Shown here: positions 1 to 9,500 of the stretch, in pieces
Position numbering within the stretch: position 1 is the first letter of the stretch
Layout of the letters: each line of letters opens with the position of its first letter
Notes under the pieces: generated by a model
What the model was told of the DNA's origin: nothing
Databases searched by the model: none
What the model saw: the letters and a program-made list of their open reading frames with translations, nothing else
Made by a program: the position numbers and the translations under genes
DNA from: Stentor coeruleus
Taxonomy: Eukaryota > Ciliophora > Heterotrichea > Heterotrichida > Stentoridae
Length of the DNA: 27,399 nucleotides
NCBI GenBank assembly: GCA_001970955.1
Contig: MPUH01000977.1
Location: 1-27,399 of the forward strand
Direction: 5' to 3'

Positions 1-333
1 GAGCATCATGGAAAACCTGAGCATCCAGTAAAACCTGAAAATCCTGAGCATGGAAAACCTGAACATCCAGTAAAACCTGAAATTCCTGAGCATGGAAAAC
101 CTGAAAATCCTGAACACCATGGAAAACCTGAACACCCTGGTAAACCTGAACATCCTGAAAATCCTGAACACCCTGAGCATCCTGGACACCCTGGTCATCC
201 TGGAGTTTTAGTACACCCTGGACATCCTGGTCATCCTGGAGCCTTGGTACACCCTGGACATCCTGGGCATCCACATGAAGATGGATCAAAACATGATGAA
301 GATAAAAAAGAACCAGAAAAACCTTCTGAATAA
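1..333 (+). CDS. 3' end of a His/Pro/Glu/Gly-repeat protein (partial at window edge)
   Basis: The frame is open from base 1 to the TAA at 331-333, giving the last 110 residues; there is no in-frame ATG, so the start lies outside the window. The first ~55 residues are a degenerate repeat of PEH, GKP and VKPE units. Then come HPG units, including two near-identical blocks of the form (V/A)LVHPGHPGHPG. The tail is charged (HEDGSKHDEDKKEPEKPSE). Low complexity, His-rich and without hydrophobic segments, it is probably an extended or disordered region. His-rich repeats of this kind can bind metal ions, but nothing here proves that. It converges on the FAD hydroxylase gene with only 34 bp between the stop codons. 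The repeat reads as real coding sequence because the period is kept in whole codons and the frame has no stop. Family unknown. Confidence 0.75.
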   Translation, partial: EHHGKPEHPVKPENPEHGKPEHPVKPEIPEHGKPENPEHHGKPEHPGKPEHPENPEHPEHPGHPGHPGVLVHPGHPGHPGALVHPGHPGHPHEDGSKHDEDKKEPEKPSE

Positions 334-367
334 GCACCACCATCTTAGATTACTAACTTAGTTTAAC

Positions 368-1900
368 CTACTTATTATTTCTACTTGACCAATAAACATG
401 TCCATCAGGCCGTAATATATAAGAAAAGTCATCTGAAGATTTTACCTCTTCAGTCGGATAATCAAACTTTGGTAATGCATCTTTTCCTATAACTTTTATA
501 AATACTGCTTTATGAGAATCTTGAGTTATTTTCCCTGGAAGTAATCGAAGATTATGAGATTGTCCTTTATAGTCAACTTGTGAATTTGGAGCTAATTCGC
601 CACCATTTTGAAAAAATCCAGACGGGTATTTGAATTGTAAATCCTCTTCTGGGAAAATAAGATTAAGGAGATTATCATCATTTTTAAGATATTCCACAGC
701 TTTTGAGTCATTAAGTAGAAATTTTTGTCCTAAACGCAGGCCATATTTGAAAAAAGTGCTTCCGAAAGGTAGTTTTGACGAGATTGATTCAAATGCTTTA
801 GCATAAGAAATGTCTAAACCGAAATTCTGAGCAATTTTTACTGTTTGTGTATAATTGTTATAGCTTTTATTGATAATTTGTTGGATTCTTGGCACTCTTT
901 CTTGAGAATATGAGTCAAGTAAAGAAGGGAAGTTGAATTTCCAACATAAATTATGAGCATCACATATACCAGTATTTAACCCAAAGCCTCCAGCAGGTGT
1001 TAGCGAATGAGCTGAATCCCCAGCCAAAAAAACCTTTTCATGTTTAAGTTTTGTAGCATGTCTTGATGTCATTTTCCACATTTTCATAGATTTGATTTCG
1101 ATATCTTCAACTTTTTCTCCCCCTCCTGCACATTTTTCTACTAAGTCTTTGATTTCAGATTGAGAGTAATCCGATGGGTTTGTTAGAGGTGGGTAAAATG
1201 GTACTTGCATTACAAACTCCCCTTCTTGAGCATTATGCATGACAATTACTACTAAAGCTTCAGGGTTGTATATAAAATAGATCATTGCTGGATTGGATAA
1301 CGCTATTTGTCCAAGTTTTTTTGATATAAAGTGGATGTTAAGGAAACTTTGAAGTACTTCGCTACTTTCTAAAGGGATATTTAAATAACTTCTTACCTTA
1401 CTATTTGCCCCATCACAAGCTATAAGATAATCTCCTTGATAAGTTTTCCCATCTAGGGTTTTAACAGTAACCCCATTATTGAAAGATAAATCAGAGAACT
1501 CTTTTGATAAAAGGACCTCAGCTGTTGATGGTAAAAATTCATGAAGTAATTGGACGAGTTTATGTTGTGGGAAATGTGTTGGCTGACATGGTGACAAAAG
1601 CTGATTTTTCTTATATGGTTGTGATGAAAAGTGATCATGGACACGATAAGACTTTCCTAGTATACTTGAAGCATAGATAAAACTTCGCCAATGATTAAGA
1701 GGAGGAACTTGAGAATAGATTTTATCTGCTAAACCTAGAGACTCATATACTTCCATAGAACGAGAATGTAAAAAATGAGCGCTTGGATGAGCTGTGAGCT
1801 TGTTTTGGCGCTCGAGGATTGTGCAAGGGATTTTAAGTGCACCTAATAAGTGAGCACAGGTTAGACCTACTGGACCTGCACCAATAATAAGAACTTTCAT
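368..1900 (-). CDS. FAD-dependent aromatic-ring hydroxylase (class A flavoprotein monooxygenase)
   Basis: 510 residues, intronless. The N-terminus MKVLIIGAGPVGLTCAHLL is the GxGxxG dinucleotide-binding fold for the FAD ADP moiety. YLIACDGANSKVR (about residues 160-170) is the DG motif. VFLAGDSAHSLTPAGGFGLN, in the second half, is the GD motif that contacts the FAD ribityl chain. The C-terminal DFSYILRPDGHVYWSS matches the thioredoxin-like tail of phenol hydroxylase, PheA and related enzymes. The family uses NAD(P)H and O2 to hydroxylate phenols, polyketides or quinone precursors. The usual segment after the GD motif (NLAWKL plus about 10 residues before LLDSY.ERRP) is shortened here to NLCWKFNFPSLLDSYSQERVPR. 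The substrate cannot be read from sequence. No organelle-targeting peptide is apparent because the Rossmann strand begins at residue 2. Confidence 0.9.
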   Translation of the reverse strand: MKVLIIGAGPVGLTCAHLLGALKIPCTILERQNKLTAHPSAHFLHSRSMEVYESLGLADKIYSQVPPLNHWRSFIYASSILGKSYRVHDHFSSQPYKKNQLLSPCQPTHFPQHKLVQLLHEFLPSTAEVLLSKEFSDLSFNNGVTVKTLDGKTYQGDYLIACDGANSKVRSYLNIPLESSEVLQSFLNIHFISKKLGQIALSNPAMIYFIYNPEALVVIVMHNAQEGEFVMQVPFYPPLTNPSDYSQSEIKDLVEKCAGGGEKVEDIEIKSMKMWKMTSRHATKLKHEKVFLAGDSAHSLTPAGGFGLNTGICDAHNLCWKFNFPSLLDSYSQERVPRIQQIINKSYNNYTQTVKIAQNFGLDISYAKAFESISSKLPFGSTFFKYGLRLGQKFLLNDSKAVEYLKNDDNLLNLIFPEEDLQFKYPSGFFQNGGELAPNSQVDYKGQSHNLRLLPGKITQDSHKAVFIKVIGKDALPKFDYPTEEVKSSDDFSYILRPDGHVYWSSRNNK

Positions 1901-2537
1901 ATGGAATATTAGTTTAGCTGATATAGTTTTCTTGAAAGGATGGGTATTTTATAGTTATTATTTATAAGGTAAACTATGAATTTTTATTAGGTATTTACCA
2001 CTTAGAATGATTAATATTTTTTAAGTTTATAAATAAGAATATTTATTAAGCCTTAGATATTTAGTTATTCAGCTCTATAAACAAATGCCAGGTTACCTAC
2101 TTCATTAATTTATAAAAAGTATATATTTAATAAGCATTATATAATACGACAATCAACAAAATATTTTATTAAAACTCTAACTATTTTACACCTAAAACCT
2201 ATCAAATATTTTGATAACCAAGCATTCACCTTTCTTCTCTATTAATATATATACAATTTTCTCAGTCCTCAGCATCTCAAAATAGTATTCAAAATCTATT
2301 CCCTATTCAAAATTCTACCCAAAACCCCCATTCCATATTTCAATCATCTTATACAAAAAACCTAAACTTTTTATTTTTTTATTTTGCATTTGATTTTTCA
2401 TAAATCACATAATTTTTAAAATAATTTGCACTTTCGTCTTCACTTCCCGTTTATTTTTTTACCTTTTTAAGCTTATCTTAAATACAAATTTATCTTCACT
2501 TAATAACAGTTTTTGTGAAGTTTTCAAAATCGTAATA
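1901..2537. other. Divergent intergenic region
   Basis: It separates the 5' ends of the FAD hydroxylase (-) and the coiled-coil zinc protein (+), so it should hold both promoters. I see no ORF, RNA gene or repeat. From about 2160 to 2510 the + strand is almost free of G and rich in C and pyrimidine runs, the typical 5'-flank composition of this window. The TATA-like stretches (for example 2247-2254) cannot be told apart from the general AT-richness. Confidence 0.5.
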
Positions 2538-4486
2538 ATGATAAAATCAAATTCTTATAGCAAAATATTATCAACTCGTAGATCTCTTTCATCATTTGAC
2601 TCTGCAAAAATAAAAACAATCACAAGCCATCCTACATCAATAAGAAACAAACTTGATGGGCTTAGATCAAGAAACGAGCCTGAAGATGAAAAAGTTACAG
2701 GTGATATAGCGGCTAAGGTAGTGAAAAATTATTTATTGCCTATGTTTGAGCAAAATGCTAAACAAAAAGCTCATTCTGAAAGGCAAAAGTCTCATGGAAT
2801 ACTTCATAGAAAAAGTTTATCTATAGTAAAAGGCTCAGTATATGAAGAACTTAAACTTATCGAGACCCTATCTGAAGATATCCGCTCTTTAAAACACAAA
2901 TTATTTGAAAACGACCAAGTAACTAATTCTTATCTTCAAGACAAGCATTCATTACTCAAAGATCTTGAATATAGTCAATTAGAAACCGAACAGTACAAGA
3001 CACAAATTGAATTTTTAACTCAAGAAAATCAGACTCTCTACAAAGAAATCAACAAAATCAAACTTCAAACCTCTTTATCATCTGACATAACTGAAAAACT
3101 TCAACTTTTAGACCAAATCTCAGCTGAAAACATCAAAACCAAGCATGAACTCCAAGAATATAAAGCCAATAATGATATCCGATATACTTGTTTATATTTT
3201 CTTAACTCTTTATACATAAACTTACAAACAAAGTTGTTAAATTACAGCATAATAATGATATGCTTTCATTAGAAAAGGAAATTATGGAAGAGAAACTTAG
3301 GGGGTTTTATGAAGCATGGGTAAATTTAGTAGGAAAATTCTCATGTTTTTATAAAATTGAAGATGAATGTGCAATGGTTTCTAAAGCAAATTTTGAATTA
3401 GCTAAATATACAGATCAGATTATTGAAAAATTAGAAAATATACAAAATGAACGAGATGTTCTACAAAAAGATTATTTGGAACTTGTGAGGATGAAAGATG
3501 ATTATATAGAAAGAAAAGAAAGGTTTCAAAAAGTGATTGTTGATAAAGTTAAAATGTTTCAAAAAGATATTAGTTCGTTGTTGGAGGAAAAGGAAAAACT
3601 GCAAATTTATTGTACGGAAATAGAGAAAAAATTGTCGGAGGCTTCTGAGGAATTGAGGTTGATGAGGACTAGGTCGAAAAAATCAAAAGTGCTAAGGAAT
3701 GAGTCACAGGAAAAATTCTGTGCAATGTGTTTTCAGGTTTATAATGAGCAGGAAAACTTTAACTGGTCATGTAAAACACATAAAAGTAAGNGGTTGATGA
3801 GGACTAGGTCGAAAAAATCAAAAGTGCTAAGGAATGAGTCACAGGAAAAATTCTGCGCAATGTGTTTTCAGGTTTATAATGAGCAGGAAAACTTTAACTG
3901 GTCATGTAAAACACATAAAAGTAAGCTTTGCAACGGTCGTTATTGGTGCTGCAATGGAATAGGAAAAGATGCTCCAGGATGTTTATTATCAAAGCACATA
4001 ACAAACGAAGAACTACTTGAACAAGAAGAAAAAAGTGAAGTAATAAAATATTGTATTGGGTGTAAAGAAGTAGGTCATTCTATAAATGCTTGTCCTAAAG
4101 ACCCAAATACACAAACTAATATTATCCCTCATGAAGAGATACAAAGATTGAAAACTATTTCTGTATGTAAGAAAAAACAGATTAATTTAGGATCAGAATT
4201 GCAAGATAGAGCTTTTGAGATGGTTAATATGAGAATACAAGGTAGTGATTTTAGTAAATTTAAAGATACAGATGATGAAGCTGAAGAGTTAGAAGGGGTT
4301 TATTTTAGAGATTTAGTTGATATAAAAGAAGAGATTGATTTCAGTAAGTTTGATCTAAGAAGTTTTTGCAAATCATCAATTGAGAAGCAAGAAACTAAAT
4401 CTTTTAGGAGAGATATTGAAACTAAGCCAACTTTTAAGGTCCTTAGACGTAGAATAGATTTAAAGACAACTAAATCGATAGTTTAA
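2538..4486 (+). CDS. Coiled-coil protein with CHORD-like and CCHC zinc modules; gene interrupted twice in this sequence
   Basis: Read as one gene of about 576 residues once two interruptions are set aside. The 5' part (2538 onward) is a basic, Ser-rich head followed by coiled coil to KHELQEYKANND. It then runs into an 83-bp insert bounded by 11-bp direct repeats (3168-3178 and 3251-3261); collapsing one repeat gives KANNDMLSLEKEIMEEKL in frame, and the coiled coil continues. Next, 134 bp are repeated on either side of an N at 3791; collapsing this keeps the frame. The C-terminal part has CX2C (FCAMC), a WSCKTH pair and YWCCNG..APGC...KH, a spacing that recalls CHORD zinc domains. A retroviral-type zinc knuckle follows, CIGCKEVGHSINAC (CX2CX4HX4C). 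The tail is acidic, then basic. Role unknown; a scaffold or nucleic-acid/protein-binding protein is possible. Confidence 0.7.
3168..3261. mobile_element. 83-bp insert bounded by 11-bp direct repeats inside a gene (IES-like)
   Basis: The sequence aataatgatat occurs at 3168-3178 and 3251-3261, 83 bp apart. The segment between them is AT-rich, shifts the frame, and replaces coiled-coil sequence with RYTCLYFLNSLYIN and so on, ending at a TAG. Deleting one repeat plus the insert restores a continuous coiled coil. Ciliate internal eliminated sequences are bounded by direct repeats that often contain TA, as this one does. No inverted terminal repeats are obvious. The alternative, a 44-nt GT-AG intron at 3190-3233, also restores the frame but has an atypical length for this genome. 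Confidence 0.45.
3657..3925. repeat. 134-bp duplicate flanking a single N (assembly overlap)
   Basis: Bases 3657-3790 and 3792-3925 are identical except T3721 versus C3856, a synonymous Cys codon difference. The single N at 3791 sits exactly between them. This is best read as two overlapping contig ends joined without merging. Collapsing them removes 135 positions and leaves one copy of the first zinc module. Confidence 0.9.
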
Positions 4487-4564
4487 ATTATAAAATCTTT
4501 CATATAAAAACCATGATATTATAACACAATTACCTATATTTTACATAGAAAATATAATTCTAAT

Positions 4565-5002
4565 ATGTTAATCAGGCGTTTTTCAATCAACCCATACAAA
4601 ATATTGGGAGTTGATAGAAAAGCATCTGAATCAGATCTCAAATCTGCATATTTCAAACTAGCTAAAAAATATCATCCTGATGTTAGTCCAGGTTCAGAAG
4701 TAGGGAATATCTAGGAAATGTTTAAAAAAGTTAATGAAGCTTACAATATGCTTAAAGGCAAAGGACAACAAAACAATGAATTTTATAAAGAAGAAGCTGA
4801 TAGTGAAGTGGAAATCTATGACCATCTTTGGCAAAAAAACTGGGATTCGTTCCAATATTTCGAAGAAGTTCGAGCTTTTAAAATTAGAAAGCCTAAAAAA
4901 ATTGGCTTAGAGAAATATGCTATGACGTAATTTAAAGTTAGAACTGGGATTTTTCTTATAGCATGGGCGCTTTGGGCATCAAAATCAGAAATGCCTAAGT
5001 AA
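4565..5002 (+). CDS. Small J-domain (DnaJ/Hsp40) protein with C-terminal membrane anchor
   Basis: Three exons: 4565-4699, 4715-4926 and 4942-5002, giving 135 residues. The N-terminus [16 protein letters not shown] is short, basic and hydroxylated, like a mitochondrial presequence running into the J-domain. Helix II ends in [10 protein letters not shown], with the HPD motif that stimulates Hsp70 ATPase, followed by [14 protein letters not shown]. The first intron falls within the loop after HPD and its removal restores the J-domain. The second removes an apparent stop and adds [20 protein letters not shown], a short hydrophobic segment near the end that can act as a tail anchor. There is no G/F or zinc region, so this is a type III J-protein. 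It probably recruits Hsp70 to a membrane, plausibly mitochondrial; the location is inferred. Confidence 0.88.
4700..4714 (+). other. 15-nt intron 1 of the J-domain gene
   Basis: The sequence gtagggaatatctag has GT-AG ends and A at position 10. It contains an in-frame stop, and removing it joins PGSE to [13 protein letters not shown], a standard J-domain sequence. Confidence 0.93.
4927..4941 (+). other. 15-nt intron 2 of the J-domain gene
   Basis: The sequence gtaatttaaagttag has GT-AG ends and A at position 10. It would otherwise create a TAA at 4928-4930. Removal adds 20 codons that encode a hydrophobic tail before the TAA at 5000-5002. Confidence 0.85.
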
Positions 5003-5129
5003 AGCTAACTTCAAATAAATAATTTAAAAAAGTTTGATTTTTTATCACATAAAATCTAACATCAAACCTTCATCTTTTCTTCTAAAAACCCATACGTCTT
5101 TTTTTCTTATGTATTTTCACACATAAAAT

Positions 5130-6236
5130 ATGGATCTAAAAGACGAGGATGATCAGAACCCAGAAAATCCTGAAGATATAGTCATAGACTCAGATAGTGA
5201 AGACTCAATTGAAGCAGTGTTTCCATCATCTGAAATCCAGGCTCATTCAGACTCTGTATGCTCAGTATCTTTTCATCCAACATCCTCAGATATTTATTCA
5301 AGTGGAGGAATAGACGATATTGCATTTCTTTATACCCAAAACGAAGCTAAAGAACTCTCAGGTCATACCGACTCAATAATTGCCGTAAGTTTTTCTAATT
5401 GTGGTGAATTCTTAGCTGTAGCAAGTATGGATGGAACTATAACTATCTGGAATGCTCAAAATGGTGACAATATAGCAAAATATGAAGGTCCAACTGAAGA
5501 AATTCTTTCAATATCATGGCATCCAAGACTTCCATCATTATGCGCATTAAGTAATGACCTTTCTCTTTGGGTTTGGCATACAAGAAAAAACTCCCCTGTT
5601 GCTGTTATTTATGGTCATCCTTTAAGTATAGCAAAATTCGGCCCTGCAGGTAGATATATTTACGCTGGTGGTAAAGATGGTAGTATAAAAGTTTGGGATA
5701 TGAAATCAGAAGGTTTTGAAAACGCCCCTCCACATTGTACAATCCAAGGAAAAGATATTCATAATGATGAAGTTATATCAATAGATATGCATAATGGTGG
5801 GATAATAGTTTCAGGAAGCAAAGATGGGTGTGTAGGATTAATAAACTTCAATTCGAAAAAAATAATAACAAAAATCAAAGTTTGTGAAGAGTCTATAGAA
5901 AGTGTCGAGTTTTGTAAAGAAATGATGTGGTTTCTTGTTGCTGCAATGAATGGGGAATTAAGAGTTTATGAATGTGACTCGTTAAATACTCGTTGTACTA
6001 TACAAGTTGGGATGGGGATTGTTAAGGCAATATGGGTAGGTTTTGATATATATGTTGGAGGACTTGAAGGGCTTTTAGAACATTATGATGGGCGTAGTGG
6101 ACAAAGGGTTAGGAAGTTTTCAGGGACTAAAGAAACGGTTTTGGATTTTGATGTTAAACAGTAAGAAATATTTAGTTCGAAAATTATTGGAGGCAGTGAA
6201 GACCATAAGCTTTTTATTTGGACACTTATTGGATAG
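5130..6236 (+). CDS. AAMP: WD40 protein, AAMP/Sqt1 family
   Basis: Two exons, 5130-6160 and 6176-6236, encoding 363 residues. An acidic N-terminus (MDLKDEDDQNPENPED) precedes about seven to eight WD40 repeats forming one beta-propeller. Diagnostic matches to AAMP/Sqt1 are HSDSVCSVSFHP, ISWHPRLPSLCALSNDLSLWVW (AAMP has WHPRAP...WMW), YIYAGGKDGSIKVWDMK, and the last blade TVLDFDVKHSKIIGGSEDHKLFIW. That last blade is complete only after a 15-nt intron is removed. In yeast, Sqt1 is the dedicated chaperone of ribosomal protein uL16 (Rpl10), and human AAMP is its counterpart. A role in 60S ribosome biogenesis in the cytosol is therefore the likely job. Neighbouring blades are degenerate, as is usual in the family. 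Confidence 0.87.
6161..6175 (+). other. 15-nt intron of the AAMP-like gene
   Basis: The sequence gtaagaaatatttag splits a His codon. It contains the in-frame TAA that would otherwise end the protein inside its last WD40 blade. A lies at position 10. Confidence 0.93.
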
Positions 6237-6520
6237 TAAATTAATGGTAGATTTTTTATGGGCAGTAGGATTTTGTGTATGTTGTAGTTGAAATATTTGA
6301 GAAAATGTTTCTGATATCCTGAATTTTTTTTTAAAGAGATGCTGTTTCTTTTAAGATAGTAGCTTATTTATAGAAAATTAGTTTATGATATATAAGGAAT
6401 TTATATAAATATAAAGCAAATGCAATTAGAATTAATAAAATAATCATAACTAGGAATTAAAGAGATATATATTTTAGCATTATTTCATATATTTAAGTAT
6501 TTCCTTTAATAATTTAAAGC

Positions 6521-9500
6521 ATGGAAGAAGTGAAAACCAATGTTACGAATATAATCAAAAAAAATGATGATTATTTTGGGATTGAGCCATGCATTGAAAA
6601 TACCGGAAAGGAAAAAGCGAATGGATTTGATGAAGGTGATGATGACGATGATGACGATGAAAAAATTAAACTGAGTTCTGAAGAATGGGAACAAATTGAA
6701 CTAAGAATCAAATTAAATAAGCCTTTTATCGAGAAATCTTTACAAGAAATCCCAGTAAACGTCAAAGGAGTCTATATTTCAGTAATAGTTTCTTTTTTGT
6801 TTATAGCCTTAGCATCATTTATCAATAAAGTTGAAGATATTTCAAATATGAGTATTATGGTAAAATATCCTTATGAAAATACAATCTTAGACATAGAATC
6901 AGGGCTAACATTTTGGGATATAAATTCTTTAAATGACCTAAATTCTTATATAAGAAAAATAGCTATACCAGAATCATATAGTGACTTAGGTAATTTCAAT
7001 GCTTTTTTAGGTATGAGATTTACTTTAAAACTTTCAAAACTCAAAGAACAGCCTATTGACGATTATAAAAAAGCTAAAATATACATTGAAGAAAATCCTA
7101 ATATGGAAATAGGCAAAAACTCAGCAGGACAAGAATCTTCAACATTAGGTTTTTGGAATTATGAAGAAGGTTTCGATAAAGGCGATGGTTATGTTTTATA
7201 CATTTTCCCGACAACTTCATCTTTAAATGAAGCACTTTTAGCATGGAGAAAAGCCGAAAGTTTTTGGATGAATAAATGGAGTTTTTCAAGTTTAGCTATA
7301 GAATACTTGTTCCATAATAACAACTACGCATGCACATTATATTATTATCAAACTTTCGTAAAAAACAGTGCAGGGAATATTCAAGTTCATTCTTATTCTA
7401 TCGGTTCTTTTATTGAAAAATTCGAATCTTGGCATGGAGAAAGTTTAACAATATTAATAATTTTTATTGTTTATTCTCTAGGTTTCTCTTTACAGATATT
7501 CAAACTAGCTCAAAATTTATATAGAACCTGCAAAGCTTTATTAGTGAAAAATAAACTTGATTTATTATGGCATGAGTATATTGAAATTATGTCGGTTGTC
7601 TTAGCTCTTATATCTTTATTTATGTTTGGTCTTTATGTTATTCTTAATATAGGCTCACAAACACTTCCAATAGTTAAACCTCAAGAGTTTAGTAAACTTG
7701 TTGATTATTGTCGTAATTTCCGTATGCTTGTTCAGATTACTGCATTAGCAGCTTTGTTAATTTCATTTAAAGTTATAGTTGTGCTTAGATACAAATTCCC
7801 ATCTTTTGGGATACTTTTTGATACTATTTTAGGTGCTAAAACTGATATAATCAATTTTATGCTTATAACAATATTTTTGTTAGTTGGATTCGTTTTTATG
7901 GCAAATCTTAGTTTTGGATATAGACTTGCTGAATTTTACACAGTTGCGAGAACTTTTGGCAAGTTGTTTGATATGGTTTTGGGACAAGAAGATATTAAAG
8001 ATAGTATGAGTTTGGTTAATGATGCTTCAACACAGGTTTTTATCATTGTTTATTTAACAATGTTTTTTCTTATTTTGACGAATATGTTTCTAGCTATTGT
8101 TATGAGTACATATAGTGATCTTAAGCAAAAAGGGCAGTTAATTTTAGAAGCAAATGCAGAAATGATGGCTAAACAAAGTGAAGAATGGTTTCAAGCTTTA
8201 TTAAATCTATTACTCTTTAGAGTAAAAAGTGTAGAAAATGATGCGATCGAATATGAAAAACTACAAGATTCTTTTAAAGAAGATTTAAATGATAATGAAA
8301 AAGAGCATTTAGAAGAGCAAATAAAAATGTATGAAAATTTAATTTTAGCTAGTACAAAAGTAGATCTAGTAAAAGTTTTCAAGACAAATTTCGGGAAATT
8401 GACCTCACTAAATAAACCAGAAATGCTTACCCACGAGCAAAACACAGAAAAAATTTATAATGTGCTTAAAAAAATCCTTGAAAAAGAGGAGTTGAAAAAA
8501 AAATTTATCAGATTACAACAAAGAAAAGTTGATTACAATTTTCATCTTGTTATACAAATGATGATTTATTTGGTATTTATTCTTATATTTCTTATATTGA
8601 TAATGTTAAGATTAAAAATCAGTGATTTTTATAGTATGAATAGTGCTATTAAAAAACCATTTACAATTGAAACTTATGGAAATGGTTTAACACTTGATGA
8701 TACGAAAACCCAAGATGATGTTTTTGATTATTTATACGAAGTTTTTATACCTCAAATCACTAATGAAACTCTTTATGGCCATAATTATTTTTTTAGTAGA
8801 AATAGAGCTAGGATAACAATACAGCAATATTTATTAGAACAAAATAAAAACAAGTTTTCAAAAAATGTTTTAGCAAATCATATAAACCCCGTGAATTTTA
8901 ACTTAAAAACATATGATTTTCGTGGTGAACAAACCAAATTCCTATACCTATATACTAAACCTGATACTAAAGAAACCTTTAATCAACAAGGAGGTTATAT
9001 GAGTTATCTTTCAACTGACACAGAAATGAAATCTCTTATAGAAAATTTTCAAAAAGATAATATACTAGGAGAATCAGGCTATTATCTAGCTTTAGAATGG
9101 GTTATTTACAATGCAAACCTAAATGTATTCGCTTATTCTTATCTTCAATTTGTTCATGAAGTAAGTGGAGATATAACACATACACTATACACAAATCCTA
9201 TAGAACTTGACTTTTTTCGTGATAAAATACCAATAAGAGGTGTTTTAGAAATACTTTATTTTCTTTTTACTATGTATTATTTTGTCATAGAAACAAAAGA
9301 ATGGTATATTTTATGGGTTGAAGTTGGTAAAGAAGAGCAAATAAAAAGAAGAGGTTCACAAGCTTTAACAAGAGTACTAACAAAACTTGTTGGGGAAAAA
9401 ATAAATGGAAAAGGATGTGAATCTATTTTAAGAAGAATATTGGGTTTTTTAAAAAAGTTCATGTTTTGGGTAATCAAATTCTTAACTAATGTTACTCGAA

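Noticed and set aside
3190-3233. A 44-nt GT-AG intron as the explanation for the break in the coiled-coil gene.
   Set aside because: It restores the frame but is three times longer than the other introns, and it leaves the exact 11-bp direct repeats unexplained. Kept as an alternative, not the main reading.
3233-3247. A 15-nt GT-AG string gttgttaaattacag.
   Set aside because: It starts GTT, has T at position 10, and its removal does not correct the frame.
6085-6291. A short + ORF overlapping the end of the WD40 gene.
   Set aside because: It is an off-frame reading of the last WD40 blade, whose true frame continues through a 15-nt intron.
8191-8445. Antisense ORF inside the channel gene, and similar ones at 1453-1644, 6571-6765, 14168-14377, 15081-15324 and 19503-19724.
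   Set aside because: These are opposite-strand shadows of well-supported coding sequence, with no recognisable domain or gene-like composition.
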